The notes under the pieces: generated by a model
Told to the model about the DNA's origin: nothing
Databases searched by the model: none
Seen by the model: only the letters and a program-made list of their open reading frames with translations
DNA from: Caballeronia sp031450805
Lineage (GTDB): Bacteria; Pseudomonadota; Gammaproteobacteria; Burkholderiales; Burkholderiaceae
DNA: 64,000 nucleotides
Assembly (NCBI RefSeq): GCF_031450805.1
Contig: NZ_JARTVY010000002.1
Span: 744,001 to 808,000 of the forward strand
Reading direction: 5' to 3'
Program-made: the position numbers and the translations under genes
Part shown: one piece after another, positions 62,092 through 64,000 of the stretch
How the letters are laid out: every line of letters starts with the position of its first letter
Numbering within the stretch: the stretch's first letter is position 1

Positions 62092-63624
62092 TTATCGCAG
62101 CGCGATGGTCGTGTTGACGCCGTCGTTCACGGTGGCGTCGTCGAACCAGCGCGCCGTCACGGTCTTGGTCTGCGTGTAGAACTGCACGACCTGCTTGCCG
62201 TACGGACCGAGATCGCCGAGCTTCGAGCCGCGCGAACCGGTGAAGCTGAACGACGGCACGGGCACCGGAATTGGAATGTTGATGCCGACCTGGCCGATGT
62301 CGATCTCGCTCTGGAACTTGCGCGCCGCCGCGCCGCTTTGCGTGAAGAGGCCGACGCCGTTGCCCATCGGATTGCGATTGACGAGCGCGATGGCGTCATC
62401 GAGCGTCGCCGCTTCGAGCACGCATAACACCGGCCCGAAAATCTCGGTCTTGTAGATGGTCATGTCGGTCGTGACATTCGAGAAGATCGTCGGGCCGATG
62501 AAGTTGCCGTGCTCATAGCCCGATACCGCGATGCCGCGTCCGTCGAGCGCGAGTGTCGCGCCCTCTTCGACGCCTTTGTCGATGAGCCCGAGGATGCGTT
62601 CCTTCGCGGCCCGCGACACGACAGGTCCGAGGTCCGCGCCCGGCTCCGCGCCCGCGTTGACCTTGAGCGCGCGCGCCCGGTCGACCAGATCCGGCAGCCA
62701 TTCCTTCGAGGCGCCCACGAGCACCACCACCGACGTCGCCATGCAGCGCTGGCCCGCCGCCCCGAAGCCCGCGCCCGCCAGCGCGTTGAGCGTTTGTTCC
62801 CTGTTCGCGTCGGGCAGCACGACGGCGTGATTCTTCGCGCCCATCATCGACTGGACGCGCTTGCCGTGCTGGCTGCCGAGGTTGTAGACGTGCGTGCCGA
62901 CAGCCGTCGAGCCGACGAACGATATCGCCCTGATGTCGGGATGCGTGCAGAGCGCATCGACGACATCCTTGCCGCCGTGCACGACGTTCAGCACGCCCGG
63001 CGGAATGCCCGCTTGCATCGCCAGTTCGACGAGCTCCATCGTCGAAAGCGGGTCCTGCTCGGACGGCTTCAGCACGAAGGTGTTGCCGCACACGATGGCC
63101 ATCGGGAACATCCAGAGCGGGATCATCGCGGGGAAGTTGAACGGCGTGATGCCCGCGCAGACGCCGATCGGCTGCCGCAGCGTGTACGTATCGACGCCGC
63201 CCGCGACGTTCTCCGCGAATTCGCCCTGTTGCAGCGTGCTGATCGAGCACGCGTGCTCGACTACTTCGAGCCCGCGGAAGATGTCGCCTTCGGCATCCGC
63301 GAGCGTCTTGCCCTGCTCGGCCGTCAGCGTCTGGGCGATGCGCTTCATGTTCTGCCGGATCAGGTCCTGCAGACGCAGCATGAGCCGCATGCGCGTGCCG
63401 AGCGGCGTCGTGCGCCACGTCTGATAAGCCTTTTGCGCAGCGGCGACGGCGGCGCTCACTTCGTCGGCCGTCGCGAACGGCACGCGGCCCACGACTTCCT
63501 GCGTCGCCGGATTGACGATGTCGCGCCACTCGCTCGTCCTGGAATCGACGAACTCGCCGTCGATCAGCAGCTTCGCGGTGCGGACGGACGCGCGCTGCGC
63601 CGGTTGTTCAGCAACGATGTTCAC
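62092..63624 (-). CDS. mmsA: CoA-acylating methylmalonate-semialdehyde dehydrogenase
   Basis: The 510-residue ALDH has nucleophile Cys294 in GAAGQRCMATS, the PFNFPAMIPLWMFPMAIVCGN block and LKPSEQDPLSTM. The expected Glu general base is replaced by the MGAKNHAV stretch, typical of the CoA-dependent MMSDH subfamily (ALDH6). It converts methylmalonate semialdehyde to propionyl-CoA in valine and pyrimidine breakdown. The start is at the divergent region with the LysR regulator, which is the probable activator. It is first in the mmsA-mmsB operon. Confidence 0.95.
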   Translation of the reverse strand: MNIVAEQPAQRASVRTAKLLIDGEFVDSRTSEWRDIVNPATQEVVGRVPFATADEVSAAVAAAQKAYQTWRTTPLGTRMRLMLRLQDLIRQNMKRIAQTLTAEQGKTLADAEGDIFRGLEVVEHACSISTLQQGEFAENVAGGVDTYTLRQPIGVCAGITPFNFPAMIPLWMFPMAIVCGNTFVLKPSEQDPLSTMELVELAMQAGIPPGVLNVVHGGKDVVDALCTHPDIRAISFVGSTAVGTHVYNLGSQHGKRVQSMMGAKNHAVVLPDANREQTLNALAGAGFGAAGQRCMATSVVVLVGASKEWLPDLVDRARALKVNAGAEPGADLGPVVSRAAKERILGLIDKGVEEGATLALDGRGIAVSGYEHGNFIGPTIFSNVTTDMTIYKTEIFGPVLCVLEAATLDDAIALVNRNPMGNGVGLFTQSGAAARKFQSEIDIGQVGINIPIPVPVPSFSFTGSRGSKLGDLGPYGKQVVQFYTQTKTVTARWFDDATVNDGVNTTIALR

Positions 63625-63801
63625 GGATGTCTCCCTGGTCGGAAAGCGTGCGCAAGGAAACGGAGAGGACGCGCGAAAGCGTCGGGGAGAATCGGGCGCG
63701 GCGTCTCCGTTATAGGTATCGGCCCGCTATTCGGCAGGCTCGTGCCTTTGAGTATAGTGATGCAAAAGTCTCGCAAGGCACTAGAAAAACACCCGATCGA
63801 T
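63625..63801. promoter_or_regulatory. Divergent promoter region of mmsA and a LysR regulator
   Basis: The 177-base gap contains a long-spaced inverted repeat (GTGCCTT at 63742-63748, AAGGCAC at 63775-63781). Between them TATAGT at 63753-63758 could be a -10 element for the rightward gene. LysR regulators usually bind in such a divergent region. Confidence 0.4.
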
Positions 63802-64000
63802 ATGCAAGAACGCCCGGCTTTCGACCCCGCCAGACTCAACTGGGACGACCTGCGCTACTTCCTCGAAGTCGCGCGAACGCAGCGCGCGAGCGGCGCGGCG
63901 AAGCGCCTGGGCGTGGATTACACGACCGTCGCGCGGCGCGTGCGTGCGCTCGAGGACGCGCTCGGCACCCTGCTCTTCGACAAGTCGCGCAGCGGCGGCT
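63802..64000 (+). CDS. LysR-family transcriptional regulator, cut off at the window edge
   Basis: The first 66 residues are visible. NWDDLRYFLEVARTQRASGAAKRLGVDYTTVARRVRALEDALG is in register with the LysR winged helix-turn-helix, starting about 12 residues in, and LLFDKSRSGG follows. The effector domain lies beyond the window. The gene is divergent from mmsA, so control of valine catabolism is the obvious inference. An ATG 14 codons earlier (63760) is in frame; neither start has a good ribosome-binding site. Confidence 0.85.
   Translation, partial: MQERPAFDPARLNWDDLRYFLEVARTQRASGAAKRLGVDYTTVARRVRALEDALGTLLFDKSRSGG

Overview
This is a GC-rich chromosomal segment from a member of the Burkholderiaceae, most like Caballeronia or Paraburkholderia. 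That placement is an inference from codon use, the gene content (phasin, phosphoketolase-acetate kinase, MprF-AcvB, BKACE and NIPSNAP enzymes, many GntR/IclR/LysR catabolic clusters) and the dense divergent operons with ATGA/GTGA stop-start overlaps. No rRNA, tRNA, CRISPR, prophage, transposase or integrase was recognised. Both ends cut genes: an acylase at the left and a LysR regulator at the right.

Layout. 1-8.8 kb: truncated Ntn-hydrolase acylase, two small proteins, the coupled mprF-acvB lipid-modification pair, two small lipoproteins, a LuxR-type response regulator and a degenerate receiver protein. 8.8-17.2 kb (minus strand): a polyamine/iron-type ABC importer coupled to a mutarotase, then a DapA-family aldolase/lyase, a GntR regulator with two near-identical operators, a BKACE enzyme and a DUF3303 protein. 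17.3-22.8 kb: secreted small proteins, an EF-hand protein next to an OmpR/EnvZ-like two-component pair, a Crp/Fnr regulator, small proteins and a phasin. 22.8-26.3 kb: a membrane Ser/Thr kinase with a DUF4384-like C-terminus, then three tandem small genes whose products share an ungapped 26-residue double-glycine leader but have unrelated cores. No processing transporter is in the window; this is the strongest candidate for an undescribed system. 26.3-36.3 kb: Lhr helicase, a glycosyltransferase, the phosphoketolase-acetate kinase operon and a thioesterase.

36.3-41.6 kb: two small unassigned genes, then a FAD amine oxidase plus ALDH7 dehydrogenase pair that resembles pipecolate/lysine catabolism, facing a XRE-cupin regulator across a perfect 16-bp palindrome, followed by a PhyH-type dioxygenase. 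41.9-50.2 kb: an antitoxin-like gene with no toxin beside it and an IclR-controlled catabolic cluster (TIM-barrel isomerase, NIPSNAP protein, two KstD-like flavoproteins, Gfo/Idh/MocA oxidoreductase, divergent shikimate dehydrogenase). IclR-type palindromes lie at both promoter regions of that cluster. 50.4-54.3 kb: lipoproteins, one with a duplicated His-rich domain, a VOC-like protein and pyridoxal kinase. 54.7-60.5 kb: glgC and glgA separated by an array of eleven 55-56-bp hairpin repeats that ends at the glgA ribosome-binding site, followed by an SDR and a dihydrolipoamide dehydrogenase-like flavoprotein. 60.5-64 kb: a small membrane protein and the mmsB-mmsA valine-degradation pair facing a LysR regulator.

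All functional names rest on reading translated sequence and family knowledge; no database search was run.
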